From positions 1-10,708 of the forward strand of contig JAXDLH010000193.1 in the NCBI GenBank assembly GCA_034666705.1: a DNA stretch of 10,708 nt, in the 5' to 3' direction. Origin of the DNA: JAXDLH01 sp034666705. Lineage in GTDB: Bacteria; Chloroflexota; UBA6077; SHYK01. A model generated the notes under the pieces. That model searched no databases. It was given only the letters and a program-made list of their open reading frames with translations, and had not been told where the DNA came from. Both the position numbers and the translations under genes were made by a program. Shown here piece by piece: positions 1 to 7,080 of this stretch (position 1 is its first letter; every line of letters begins with the position of its first letter).

Positions 1-12
1 CGCCCCTACAAC

Positions 13-55
13 GGCACCATGGCACCACGGCAGCGAGGACCGGTGCCTCGGTGCC
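13..55. promoter_or_regulatory. Imperfect inverted repeat upstream of the first Rieske gene
   Basis: The left arm (13-26) carries GGCACC twice and the right arm (42-55) carries GGTGCC twice. They pair as two 6-bp blocks separated by a 2-nt mismatch, around a 15-nt loop (27-41). It lies 56 nt before the ATG at 111. A -10-like CATAAT sits at 81-86 but I see no matching -35 box. The structure could be an operator, a 5' leader hairpin, or the terminator of a gene left of the window. There is no T-tract, so an intrinsic terminator is less likely. Confidence 0.4.
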
Positions 56-110
56 CCGGGGCGGACGGGTGGGCGCGTAGCATAATGTCGGAAACTGGGA
101 GGAAGCGACG

Positions 111-1430
111 ATGTTGAACCAAGAGGACAATGAGCTGCTCACCCGGGTCAGTCCCGGCACGCCGATGGGCGAGTTGCTCAGACAATATTGGATGCCCTTC
201 CTTTTCGACTGGGAGCTGACGACCGATGGGCCACCGGAGCGGGTGCGGCTCCTCGGCGAGGACCTTATCGCCTTCCGCGACACCAACGGCAACGTTGGGC
301 TCGTCGCCAACAACTGTCCGCACCGCGGCGCCAGCCTCTTCTTCGGGCGCAACGAAGATGAAGGACTGCGCTGTGTCTATCATGGCTGGAAATTCGATGT
401 CTCGGGCCAATGCGTCGACATGCCGAATGAGCCAGCCGAGAGCAACTTCAAGAGCAAGATCAAGACCATCGCTTACCCGTGCGTCGAGCGGAGCGGGATG
501 GTGTGGACGTACATGGGACCGCGCCAGTCACCACCGCCGCTGCCCGGGCTCGAGTGGATGGACCTGCCCCAGGATCACCACGTCGCCTCGAAGCGGGTGC
601 AGTACTCGAACTGGGTGCAGGCGATGGAGGGCGACATCGATCAAAGCCACGTCTCGTTTCTCCATAGCCGGCTGCATCTACGGGAAGGGAACGGGCCGGG
701 ACGGCTCTTGATCGACGAGATCCGCAAATCGGACACGCACCCGCACTTTGAAGTCGTGCCAACCGAGGCGGGCGTGTGCATCGGCGCCGGGCGCGAGGCG
801 CCCGACGGGCAGCGCTACTGGCGGATCACCCAGCACCTGATGCCGTTTCACACGATGACCGGGCCATACGGACCCGACCCACGGCGCAACTGGCGGGCCT
901 GGGTGCCGATCGACGACACCAACGCCTTCGTGATCGGCGTCAGCTTCCATCCCCTCCGGCCCCTGACCGCCGAGGAGCGCGAGGGCGCGGAGAAGCGCGC
1001 CGGCGTGTGGAACATCTCCCCCGAGTGGCGCGAGCCCGTGTCCTCGAAGCCGTTCGGCCGCTGGCGGCCGATCCCAGACCTCACGAACGACTTCTTCATC
1101 GACCGCGAGGTGCAACGCACCGAGACCTACTCGGGCATCTCCGAGTTCTGGGCGCAGGATGCCGGGCCGCAGATGAGCATGGGGCTGATTACCGATCGGA
1201 CGAAGGAGCACCTCGGGACCAGCGATCTGGCGATCATCGCCGTACGGCGGCGGCTGCTGCAGGCGGCGAAGGCGCTCCGCGACCGCGGGGAGGCGCCCGA
1301 GGAGATCGCGAAGCCCGGCGCGTACGCGGTGCGGTCGGACGCCGTACTGCTCCCCGGTGGCGAGTCGTGGTTCGCCGCTACCACGGAGCGGCGGAAGGCG
1401 CTGGCCGGCATCAACCCGGACTGCGCATAG
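111..1430 (+). CDS. Rieske [2Fe-2S] aromatic ring-hydroxylating oxygenase, alpha subunit (phthalate 4,5-dioxygenase type), paralogue 1
   Basis: 439 aa, the usual length for single-component oxygenase subunits of this group. The N-terminal Rieske domain (about 25-140) shows C69-x-H71 and C88-x2-H91 spaced by 16 residues, the [2Fe-2S] ligands. The C-terminal catalytic domain carries E173-x3-D177-x2-H180-x4-H185: the mononuclear iron histidines plus the bridging aspartate. D350 in FWAQD is the likely third ligand, followed by the family block around DRTKEHLG (362-369). Family members oxidise aromatic rings or O-/N-methyl groups in the cytoplasm using electrons from a separate reductase, which is not encoded here. 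The start is set by GGGAGG at 97-102, 8 nt upstream of ATG. It heads a same-strand run with a second Rieske gene and a solute-binding protein. The substrate cannot be read from sequence. Confidence 0.93.
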   Translation: MLNQEDNELLTRVSPGTPMGELLRQYWMPFLFDWELTTDGPPERVRLLGEDLIAFRDTNGNVGLVANNCPHRGASLFFGRNEDEGLRCVYHGWKFDVSGQCVDMPNEPAESNFKSKIKTIAYPCVERSGMVWTYMGPRQSPPPLPGLEWMDLPQDHHVASKRVQYSNWVQAMEGDIDQSHVSFLHSRLHLREGNGPGRLLIDEIRKSDTHPHFEVVPTEAGVCIGAGREAPDGQRYWRITQHLMPFHTMTGPYGPDPRRNWRAWVPIDDTNAFVIGVSFHPLRPLTAEEREGAEKRAGVWNISPEWREPVSSKPFGRWRPIPDLTNDFFIDREVQRTETYSGISEFWAQDAGPQMSMGLITDRTKEHLGTSDLAIIAVRRRLLQAAKALRDRGEAPEEIAKPGAYAVRSDAVLLPGGESWFAATTERRKALAGINPDCA

Positions 1431-1438
1431 GGAGGTTG

Positions 1439-1624
1439 ATGGCCCAGATGATGATCCAGTACGTGGCCAAATCGGGCTGGGAACCTGGGGCAACGCGGCG
1501 AAAGTTGGTCACCAGTTTGCCGGTAGGGCGGGGGCTCGTCCCCCGCCGCCTATGGTGGCCCCAGCAAGGCTCGCGGGGGGGTACATGCCCCCGCCCTACC
1601 GGACGCGCGGCCGACGGCAATTAA
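1439..1624 (+). CDS. Possible small ORF running into a repeat element
   Basis: A 61-codon frame starting MAQMMIQYVAKSGWEPG. GGAGG (1431-1435) follows directly on the Rieske stop, only 3 nt before the first ATG and 12 nt before the in-frame ATG at 1448. About the first 27 codons are unique sequence. The rest translates through the palindromic repeat at 1520-1602 and is rich in Pro, Arg and Gly, so it is not a plausible folded domain. It may be a short translated gene, the 5' remnant of a gene interrupted by the repeat, or chance. No family recognised. Confidence 0.22.
   Translation: MAQMMIQYVAKSGWEPGATRRKLVTSLPVGRGLVPRRLWWPQQGSRGGTCPRPTGRAADGN
1520..1602. repeat. MITE-like palindromic dispersed repeat, copy 1
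   Basis: An 83-bp core bounded by a perfect 15-bp terminal inverted repeat: CCGGTAGGGCGGGGG at 1520-1534 and its reverse complement at 1588-1602. The left end folds into GGCGGGGG (1527-1534), loop CTCGT, CCCCCGCC (1540-1547). It contains no transposase and fills most of the gap between the two Rieske genes. Homology to the copy at 10632-10708, which is in the opposite orientation, extends beyond the right terminus to at least 1621 (12-nt exact match to GCCGACGGCAAT). The true unit is therefore longer than the core. Confidence 0.8.
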
Positions 1625-1694
1625 CGAGAAATGTGCGCCCAACCACACTAGCCGGACGGCGCAGGAACGGGCAGAGGTAAGAGGTGGAGGCGGG

Positions 1695-3014
1695 ATGGCT
1701 TTTCGAACTGAAGAGGAGCAGGCGCTGCTGCGCGTGGGACCGGGGACGCCTTCTGGGGAGGTCTTTCGGCGCTACTGGCTGCCGGTGGAGAGCTCCGCGA
1801 ATCTTGGCGGCGGGCGCGGCGCATTTGCAGGTACCAACAACCCGCTACGCGTGAAGCTGTTGGGCGAGGACCTCGTCCTCTTCCGCGACGCCTCGGGCAA
1901 GCCAGGACTGCTGGCCGAGCATTGCAGCCACCGCGGCACGTCGCTCGCCTACGGTCGAGTCGAGGATGACGGGTTGCGCTGCCTCTATCACGGCTGGCTC
2001 TACGGACGCGATGGCACGTGCCTGGAAACCCCGGCTGAGCCGCCCAACAGCAGCTTCAAGCTCACAGTCAAGCACCCATCCTACCCCTGTGTCGAGGTCG
2101 GCGGGCTGATCTTCACTTACATGGGCCCACCCGACAAGCAGCCGCCGTTCCCGCGGTATGAGGAGCTGTTCCGGGCCGACGGCGTCCGTATCGCTGGCGA
2201 CGCCGCCCGAATCTCGAATTGGCCCTGGTTCGCGCAGGCGCTCGATAACATCCTCGACGTGTGGCACCGGGAGGTGCTGCACGGTTGGTACCGCGGCGCA
2301 CCGCCCCGCTCGCAGATCCACTGGGAGCGCGACGGCCGGCCCGCTACCCCGATCAAGTATGAGCGGACGCCCTGGGGCGCCTGCTACGTCTATCTAGCGA
2401 CCGGACGGCGGCCCGGGCGCTACGAGTACCACGAGACGCACGCGGTGTTGCCCTGTCAGCGGGCCGCGAATGCCGGTGGCAAAGGCATCAAATGGGCCGT
2501 GCCGCTCGACGATCACCGCACACGCTGGTTCTCGGTCACCTTTCATCCATTCGCCGACGGCGATCTACAGGCCGCGGCTCGGGCCGGGGGTGGGTCGAGC
2601 TTCTCGGACGGCCACGGCGCAGCCCCAGACGACTGGATGGAGCAGGTCGGGCATTGGTGGAACCTCGGCCACCCGCTGCACGGGCAGTCGTGGGAGGATG
2701 AGGTCGCCATGAGCACCCAGGGCGTACCCGAGTGCGATGACCTGCCAGACTTCGCCCGTTGGCACCTCGCCTCGTCCGATCGCGGCCTGCTGCTCATGCG
2801 CGAGCTCTGGCGCGAGCAGGTCGAGCTGGTGCGCCAGGGACTGGACCCGATCGGCGTTGCCCGCGAGTCGGGCGATGACGAATTGATCCGGGTGCCGGCC
2901 TTGCAGGCTGACGTGGACCAGGACGAGGGAATGCGCCTCTTCAGCCTTGGGCTCGAGGAGCGTATGGCCGAGATGGCGCAGCGCAAGCCGGGCCAGTACG
3001 CCCGCGCACGGTAG
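1695..3014 (+). CDS. Rieske [2Fe-2S] aromatic ring-hydroxylating oxygenase, alpha subunit, paralogue 2
   Basis: 439 aa. The Rieske centre ligands are C77-x-H79 and C96-x2-H99 with a 16-residue spacer. The mononuclear iron site shows D188-x2-H191-x4-H196. D335 in WEDEVAMS aligns with D350 of paralogue 1 and is the likely third ligand. The N-terminus (about 1-140) clearly resembles paralogue 1, sharing GTP-x-GE, LLGEDL, HRG-x-SL, DGLRC and YHGW. The catalytic half is much more diverged: it lacks the DRTKEHLG block, and the pre-ligand segment is ALDNILD rather than EGDID. This suggests a different substrate or division of labour rather than redundancy. GGAGG at 1686-1690 lies only 4 nt before the ATG. 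The downstream lipoprotein gene begins 33 nt after the stop, consistent with co-transcription. The reductase partner is absent. Confidence 0.92.
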   Translation: MAFRTEEEQALLRVGPGTPSGEVFRRYWLPVESSANLGGGRGAFAGTNNPLRVKLLGEDLVLFRDASGKPGLLAEHCSHRGTSLAYGRVEDDGLRCLYHGWLYGRDGTCLETPAEPPNSSFKLTVKHPSYPCVEVGGLIFTYMGPPDKQPPFPRYEELFRADGVRIAGDAARISNWPWFAQALDNILDVWHREVLHGWYRGAPPRSQIHWERDGRPATPIKYERTPWGACYVYLATGRRPGRYEYHETHAVLPCQRAANAGGKGIKWAVPLDDHRTRWFSVTFHPFADGDLQAAARAGGGSSFSDGHGAAPDDWMEQVGHWWNLGHPLHGQSWEDEVAMSTQGVPECDDLPDFARWHLASSDRGLLLMRELWREQVELVRQGLDPIGVARESGDDELIRVPALQADVDQDEGMRLFSLGLEERMAEMAQRKPGQYARAR

Positions 3015-3032
3015 GAGGCGTTCGAAGACGTC

Positions 3033-3047
3033 AGGAGGACAGGAAGG
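3033..3047 (+). promoter_or_regulatory. Ribosome binding site that fixes a TTG start
   Basis: AGGAGG at 3033-3038 ends 9 nt before TTG at 3048, with a second purine-rich AGGAAGG immediately before the start. No nearby in-frame ATG would keep the signal peptide intact. TTG is therefore the best initiation codon for the solute-binding protein. Confidence 0.7.
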
Positions 3048-4832
3048 TTGCGCATCATTCACACCACGAGACCAGGTAATCGCCCCAGCGTTGATCGGCG
3101 AGACATCGTCGGGCTGACGTGCGCTCTCGTGCTCGCGTTCGTCAGCGCCTGCGCACCGGCAGCGAGCCAGCCCACGCGGACCGGCGAAGGCGCCGGCGCC
3201 GCGGCAACAACCGCGCCCGCAGCTCCGAAAGTGCTCACGGTCGCGGTGAATAGCGAGCCGACCACCATCGAGGGCTTCACCGGGAGCAACATCACACGCG
3301 GCAGCGGCTTCATCCTCGGCATCGTCCACGCATCGCTCTCGGCACAGGACGACCACGGGGTGTACCAGCCGCAACTGGCGGCCGAGCGGATCGCCGCGGA
3401 CGCAGGGACATGGCGGCTTAACCCGGACGGCACGATGGACGTCACGTGGAAGCTGCGACCGAACATCCAATGGCACGACGGCACGCCATTCACGAGTGCC
3501 GACATGGCGTTTACGTTCAAGGTGAAGAAAGACCCGGCATATCCCTCCATCGACAGCGGAGCGCTCGCGCTGATGGAGTCAGTAACCGCGCCGGACCCCC
3601 AGACGTTCGTCGTCCATTGGTCCAAGCCGTTCTTTCAGGCTGACCAGTCGCGCGGGCTAGACCCGCTGCCGGAGCACATCCTCGGCGACCTGTATGCCAG
3701 GGGCGACAGCGACGGCTTCGTCAACAACACGTACTTCACCAATGGCTTCGTCGGCCTCGGCCCGTATCGGCTGACGCAATGGCTGCAAGGCTCGGAGATG
3801 GACTTCGCCCGCTTCGATGCGTTCTATCTGGGGCGCCCGCAGTTGGATCAGATCAACGTGCGGTTCATCGGCGACGCAAACGCCATGGTATCGGCCATCC
3901 TGGCCGGAGCGGTCGACGTGGTCTACCCACCCGGGGTTGACTTCGACACTGCGGTGAATGTGCGCGATCGATGGCAAGGCACGAGTAACGTCGTGCGCTT
4001 CGACCCCTCCGACCCCGAGGGACGCATGCGTGTCCTGGAGGTGCAATACCGGCAGGACTACGCACAACCCAAGGGAGCGCTCTCGAATCCGACCGTGCGC
4101 CAGGCCTTGTACACCGCCATCGACCGCAACACATTCGTCGAGGTCATCACGCACGGGCTAGCGACCGTTGCGGATAGCTGGATTCCGCCGTTCTCCGCGA
4201 AACGGAGCGCGCTCGAGAGCTCGATCCCGCAGTATCCGTACGATCCAGCCCGCGCGCAGCAACTGCTGGCGCAGGCCGGCTGGCGACCGGGGTCTGACGG
4301 CATCCTCGTGAACGATCAGACCGGGCAGCGATTCGACCTGACGATGCGCGCCTCGCAGATCGGGGGCGGGCAGGTCGGCAAGGACAAGGAGTTGGCCGTG
4401 GTTGCCGATTCCTGGAAACGGATCGGCGTCGAGCCCACCCTGGACTTGAAGGCGATCGGCACCACTGGCGACCGTGGCTACGAGGGCGTCAACCCGGGGA
4501 TGTCGAACGTCGGAAATATGGCGCCATATGCCACCTTCTTCCCGCGGATGAGCTCGAGGGCGATCGCGACCGAAGGAAACCGCTGGACCGGCAGCAATCT
4601 GAGCGGTTTCTCCGATCCCGTGGTGGACGGCCTGCTCGACCGCTTCAACGTGACGGTCGATGCGAGTCAGCAGCTCGACATCGAGCGGCAACTGCTCCAG
4701 AAGCTCATGGGCGAGGTGTCGTTCATGCCGCTCTACTGGGAGGTACTCCCAGTACTGATCTCCAATGGCGTCGACTCGACCCTGGTCAGCCCCCTCCACA
4801 TTCGCGAGATCTACCAGTGGAACAAGAAGTAG
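3048..4832 (+). CDS. ABC transporter substrate-binding lipoprotein, family 5 (peptide/nickel/opine type)
   Basis: 594 aa including a lipoprotein signal: a basic n-region (RPSVDRR), hydrophobic core IVGLTCALVLAFVSA, and lipobox V-S-A-C with C35 as the lipidated residue. An Ala/Thr/Pro-rich linker (about 36-63) tethers the binding domain outside the membrane. From about 64 the family-5 fold follows: LTVAVNSEPTT start, WKLRPNIQWHDGTPFTSADMAF (key W, HDG, TSAD; about 133-154), a GPYRLTQW strand, NPTVRQALYTAIDR, and YDPARAQQLLAQAGW. These are hallmarks of the DppA/OppA family. It would bind a peptide or other small organic ligand and pass it to an ABC importer. No permease or ATPase gene is visible; the next gene runs in the opposite direction. 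Its position 33 nt after a Rieske oxygenase suggests the ligand may be the oxygenase substrate (inference). Confidence 0.92.
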   Translation: MRIIHTTRPGNRPSVDRRDIVGLTCALVLAFVSACAPAASQPTRTGEGAGAAATTAPAAPKVLTVAVNSEPTTIEGFTGSNITRGSGFILGIVHASLSAQDDHGVYQPQLAAERIAADAGTWRLNPDGTMDVTWKLRPNIQWHDGTPFTSADMAFTFKVKKDPAYPSIDSGALALMESVTAPDPQTFVVHWSKPFFQADQSRGLDPLPEHILGDLYARGDSDGFVNNTYFTNGFVGLGPYRLTQWLQGSEMDFARFDAFYLGRPQLDQINVRFIGDANAMVSAILAGAVDVVYPPGVDFDTAVNVRDRWQGTSNVVRFDPSDPEGRMRVLEVQYRQDYAQPKGALSNPTVRQALYTAIDRNTFVEVITHGLATVADSWIPPFSAKRSALESSIPQYPYDPARAQQLLAQAGWRPGSDGILVNDQTGQRFDLTMRASQIGGGQVGKDKELAVVADSWKRIGVEPTLDLKAIGTTGDRGYEGVNPGMSNVGNMAPYATFFPRMSSRAIATEGNRWTGSNLSGFSDPVVDGLLDRFNVTVDASQQLDIERQLLQKLMGEVSFMPLYWEVLPVLISNGVDSTLVSPLHIREIYQWNKK

Positions 4833-4861
4833 CAGAGGTGGAGGGGACGCCCCCTCCCCAA

Positions 4862-4890
4862 CCCCCTCCCCCCGAAGTCGGGGGAGGGGG
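4862..4890 (+). terminator. Strong C/G hairpin 3' of the solute-binding protein
   Basis: An 11-bp stem, CCCCCTCCCCC (4862-4872) with GGGGGAGGGGG (4880-4890), closes a 7-nt loop. It starts 29 nt after the lipoprotein stop. There is no T-run after it, so it is not a textbook intrinsic terminator. It sits between convergent genes and could block or stabilise transcripts from both sides. The C-rich run before it (4849-4859) could form an alternative pairing. Similar C/G-rich hairpins occur as dispersed repeats in many GC-rich genomes, so a repeat origin is possible. Confidence 0.45.
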
Positions 4891-4945
4891 CGAAGGCGTT
4901 AGCGGGTAAGTGGTCACGAAGAGCGCCGTTTCGTCTGCCGCCGTT

Positions 4946-5040
4946 CCGGTAGGGCGGGGGGCTCGTCACCCGCCGCCAGTGCGGGGCCCAACCTACCCGG
5001 GCGGAGGGGGACAAGGCCCTTCCCCGCGGGACGGAACGGC
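4946..5040. repeat. MITE-like palindromic dispersed repeat, copy 2 (degenerate)
   Basis: It begins with the same 15-mer, CCGGTAGGGCGGGGG (4946-4960), followed by GCTCGTC and a CCCGCCGCC block as in copy 1. The interior has diverged. The right end (about 5031-5040) reads ACGGAACGGC, which mirrors GCCGTTCCG at 4940-4948, giving a 9-bp outer inverted repeat. It lies in the convergent gap between the lipoprotein and the VOC operon. No coding capacity. Confidence 0.65.
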
Positions 5041-5062
5041 AGCGTCCACAGCAACTAACCCG

Positions 5063-6007
5063 CTAGTGCGGGTTGACACCGAAGGGGTTGCGACCGTACG
5101 TCCTGGCGTCAGGCCCGTCCTGGCGCATCTGGCCGTGCCAGCGGTTGAAATGGTAGCTGTTGCCATCCCAATCGTAGAAGTAGCCGCCTAACTCGAGCTT
5201 CGCCTCCATCTCGCCGCGTGCAACCTTTGGGTGCTGCATGAAGCGGTCGCTCGGCAGCCCGTCCCAGATGCGCCGGTGCACGAGCTCCCACTCGTCCGGG
5301 CGGACGGTGAGGGCGGCGTGCTGGCCCTCCCAGGTCTCGTGGCCACCGGTGCGCGCGCCAATCGCCTCGACCTGCTTGAAGACCAGACGCCCGCCGCCGG
5401 CGAGGCGGAACGCGACGGTATCCTTCGGGATGTCCGCACTCTGAATCGGCTCGACTGCGCAGAATCGCCCGTAGAAGTCGGTGGTGCGGTCGAGGTCGGT
5501 CGACTCCAGCACCGCGTGGCTGATGCGGCCAAGGCCGAGCGCGTTGCCGCCTTCCATCGCCGCCTCTGGCAGCTCGTCGGGCGCCCAGAGCTCGTACTGG
5601 TTGCCATCCGGGTCCGTGAAGTACACCGCGGTGCCAGGCTCGCCATCCTCAGACGTACGAACCGGGTCCGATGCCGCAACGCCGAGCGCGTCGAAGCGCC
5701 GCCGGTGCGCATCCAGCTCAGCCTGGCGCGTCCAGTAACCGAACCGCGGGTAGCTGCGGCCGAGCGGCCCCGGCGCGGGCAACGCCCGCCGCTGCAGGAA
5801 GCCACCAATCTCCTGAGCCCCTACCCAGTAGAAGGTGCGCGGTCGGGCGCCGCGCGCCTCTTCCCGCGACACCAGGCCATGGGTGTAGTAGTAGACGCCG
5901 CCGAGCGCGTTCTGCATGAACTGCTGCCAGCGCATCAGGTCGGCGGTTGGCACCGCGTAGTGATCGATAAAATGCACCGCGCCCGGCCGGGGATCGTCAA
6001 TCGCCAT
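5063..6007 (-). CDS. Two-domain VOC-superfamily protein (glyoxalase/extradiol dioxygenase fold), VOC paralogue 1
   Basis: 314 aa with two vicinal-oxygen-chelate modules, about 11-142 and 158-290. Module 1 shows H16 (FIDHYAVPT) and the DPDGNQYELW strand with E139. The middle position, usually His, lies in PRFGYW and is not His. Module 2 shows H164 (GRISHAVL), H230 (GQHAALTV) and DWDGNSYHF, where H286 occupies the position of the usual Glu. Members of this fold bind one divalent metal and act as ring-cleaving dioxygenases, isomerases, lyases or resistance proteins. The pairing with Rieske genes makes a catabolic enzyme likely, but the reaction is not determined. Translation starts at ATG 6007 behind GAGGAG (6016-6021, 8-nt spacing). 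It is the distal gene of a two-gene unit, 92 nt after VOC paralogue 2. The last 24 residues (HGQMRQDG onwards) are a tail not shared with the paralogue. Confidence 0.85.
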   Translation of the reverse strand: MAIDDPRPGAVHFIDHYAVPTADLMRWQQFMQNALGGVYYYTHGLVSREEARGARPRTFYWVGAQEIGGFLQRRALPAPGPLGRSYPRFGYWTRQAELDAHRRRFDALGVAASDPVRTSEDGEPGTAVYFTDPDGNQYELWAPDELPEAAMEGGNALGLGRISHAVLESTDLDRTTDFYGRFCAVEPIQSADIPKDTVAFRLAGGGRLVFKQVEAIGARTGGHETWEGQHAALTVRPDEWELVHRRIWDGLPSDRFMQHPKVARGEMEAKLELGGYFYDWDGNSYHFNRWHGQMRQDGPDARTYGRNPFGVNPH

Positions 6008-6028
6008 CGTACTTGCTCCTCAATTTGG

Positions 6029-6090
6029 CCGTTCGCCCTGAGGCTCTCGAAGGGCTCGGGGCGGTCCTTCGAGAGCCTCAGGGCGAACGG
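6029..6090. repeat. Perfect 25-bp inverted repeat between the two VOC genes
   Basis: Arms at 6029-6053 and 6066-6090 are exact reverse complements, with a 12-nt spacer (6054-6065). The arm starts CCGTTCGCCCTGAGG and ends CTCTCGAAGG. It occupies most of the 92-nt spacer and would form a very stable stem in the VOC mRNA, so it may attenuate or protect the downstream message. From memory, a similar GCCCTGAG...TCGAAGG palindrome is a common dispersed repeat in environmental GC-rich genomes. It may be a mobile palindromic unit rather than a dedicated regulator. Confidence 0.85.
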
Positions 6091-6099
6091 TGTAGGGAT

Positions 6100-7080
6100 C
6101 TATTCCATCCCGGCCATGGATTTGACCGTGTACCGGTACGGGTCGCCAGGCGCGAACACCCCGCAAGTGAAGTGGTAATTGTTCTGGTCCCAATCGTAGA
6201 ACGACGTGCCGCGCGACATTTTCTCGGGATGCTCGCCGCGCATGACCTTGCCATGCTGCTGCGTGCGCGGTCCGTCGCCGCTCGGTACGCCTTTGCCCGC
6301 CACGGCAGCATAGGAGGTAACGACCACCTCCGGCAGCGATTCCCACATCCGGTCGTGGACGTACTCCCACTCTTCGGCGCGTACCGTCAGTGCCAGGTGC
6401 TGGCCGTTCCAGATCTCCGTGCCGCCCGCGCGCGGACTCAGCTCGTCGACCTGCTTGAAGACGATACGGCCGCCGCCCGCGAGACGCAGGGGCAACGTGT
6501 CGTGCGCGACGTCGGCGTTGCGGATCGGTTCGATGCCGCACACGTCGGCGTAGAACTCCGCCGTGCGGTCGAGATCACGCGCGGCGAGCACCGCGTGGCT
6601 GATGCGGCCCAGGCCAACCTTGTTGCCGCCTTCCATCGCGCTCGGGGGCAACTCCTTGGGCGCCCACAGCTCGTATTGATTGCCGTCTGGGTCCATGAAG
6701 TAGATCGCGGTGCCCTCTTCGCCATCTTCAGAGGTGCGCACCGGATCGGAGACGGGCACCCCGAGCGCCTCGAGACGGCGGCGATGGGCGTCGATCTCCT
6801 CCTCGCGAATCCAGAAGCCGAACCGCGGCAGCGCGCCGAGCGGCGCCGGCGCGGGCAACTCACGATGCTGCAAGAAACCGCCGATCTCGTGCATGCCTAC
6901 CCAGTAGAACGTGCGCGGGCGGCCACCGCGAATCGCCTCCGGGGTGGTGAGACCATGGGTGTAGTACCAATCGCCGCCGAGCGCCTGCTCCATGAAGCCC
7001 ATCCAGCGGAGCAGATCGTTCGTCGGGATCGCGTAGTGGTCGATCGCGTACACGGCGCCGGGCCGCGGATCCTCAGTCAT
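6100..7080 (-). CDS. Two-domain VOC-superfamily protein, VOC paralogue 2
   Basis: 326 aa, close in sequence to VOC paralogue 1 across both modules: DPRPGAV, GRPRTFYWVG, DPVRTSEDGE, DPDGNQYELWAP, GLGRISHAVL and DLDRT are shared. Putative metal-site residues are H15 and E137 in module 1, and H162, H228 and H303 in module 2. The last, in DWDQNNYHF, replaces the usual Glu just as in its neighbour. It carries about 19 extra residues between the LP motif (249-250) and YDW (295-297), a probable loop near the active-site mouth that could change substrate choice. The ATG at 7080 is preferred over one 27 nt upstream because AAGGAG (7088-7093) sits 7 nt before it and homology with the paralogue begins here. 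It is the first gene after a good promoter at 7170-7198. Exact reaction unknown. Confidence 0.85.
   Translation of the reverse strand: MTEDPRPGAVYAIDHYAIPTNDLLRWMGFMEQALGGDWYYTHGLTTPEAIRGGRPRTFYWVGMHEIGGFLQHRELPAPAPLGALPRFGFWIREEEIDAHRRRLEALGVPVSDPVRTSEDGEEGTAIYFMDPDGNQYELWAPKELPPSAMEGGNKVGLGRISHAVLAARDLDRTAEFYADVCGIEPIRNADVAHDTLPLRLAGGGRIVFKQVDELSPRAGGTEIWNGQHLALTVRAEEWEYVHDRMWESLPEVVVTSYAAVAGKGVPSGDGPRTQQHGKVMRGEHPEKMSRGTSFYDWDQNNYHFTCGVFAPGDPYRYTVKSMAGME

Noticed and set aside
1523..1602. CRISPR-like or tandem repeat array
   Set aside because: The repeats are single, widely separated palindromic units with no regular spacers and no cas genes nearby.
2565..3476. Minus-strand ORF (303 codons) spanning the Rieske 2/lipoprotein junction
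   Set aside because: It is antisense to the ends of two confident genes and has no recognisable motif.
5231..6178. Plus-strand ORF (315 codons) opposite VOC paralogue 1
   Set aside because: It is the complement of a well-supported gene and runs through the perfect 25-bp inverted repeat. No family motif.
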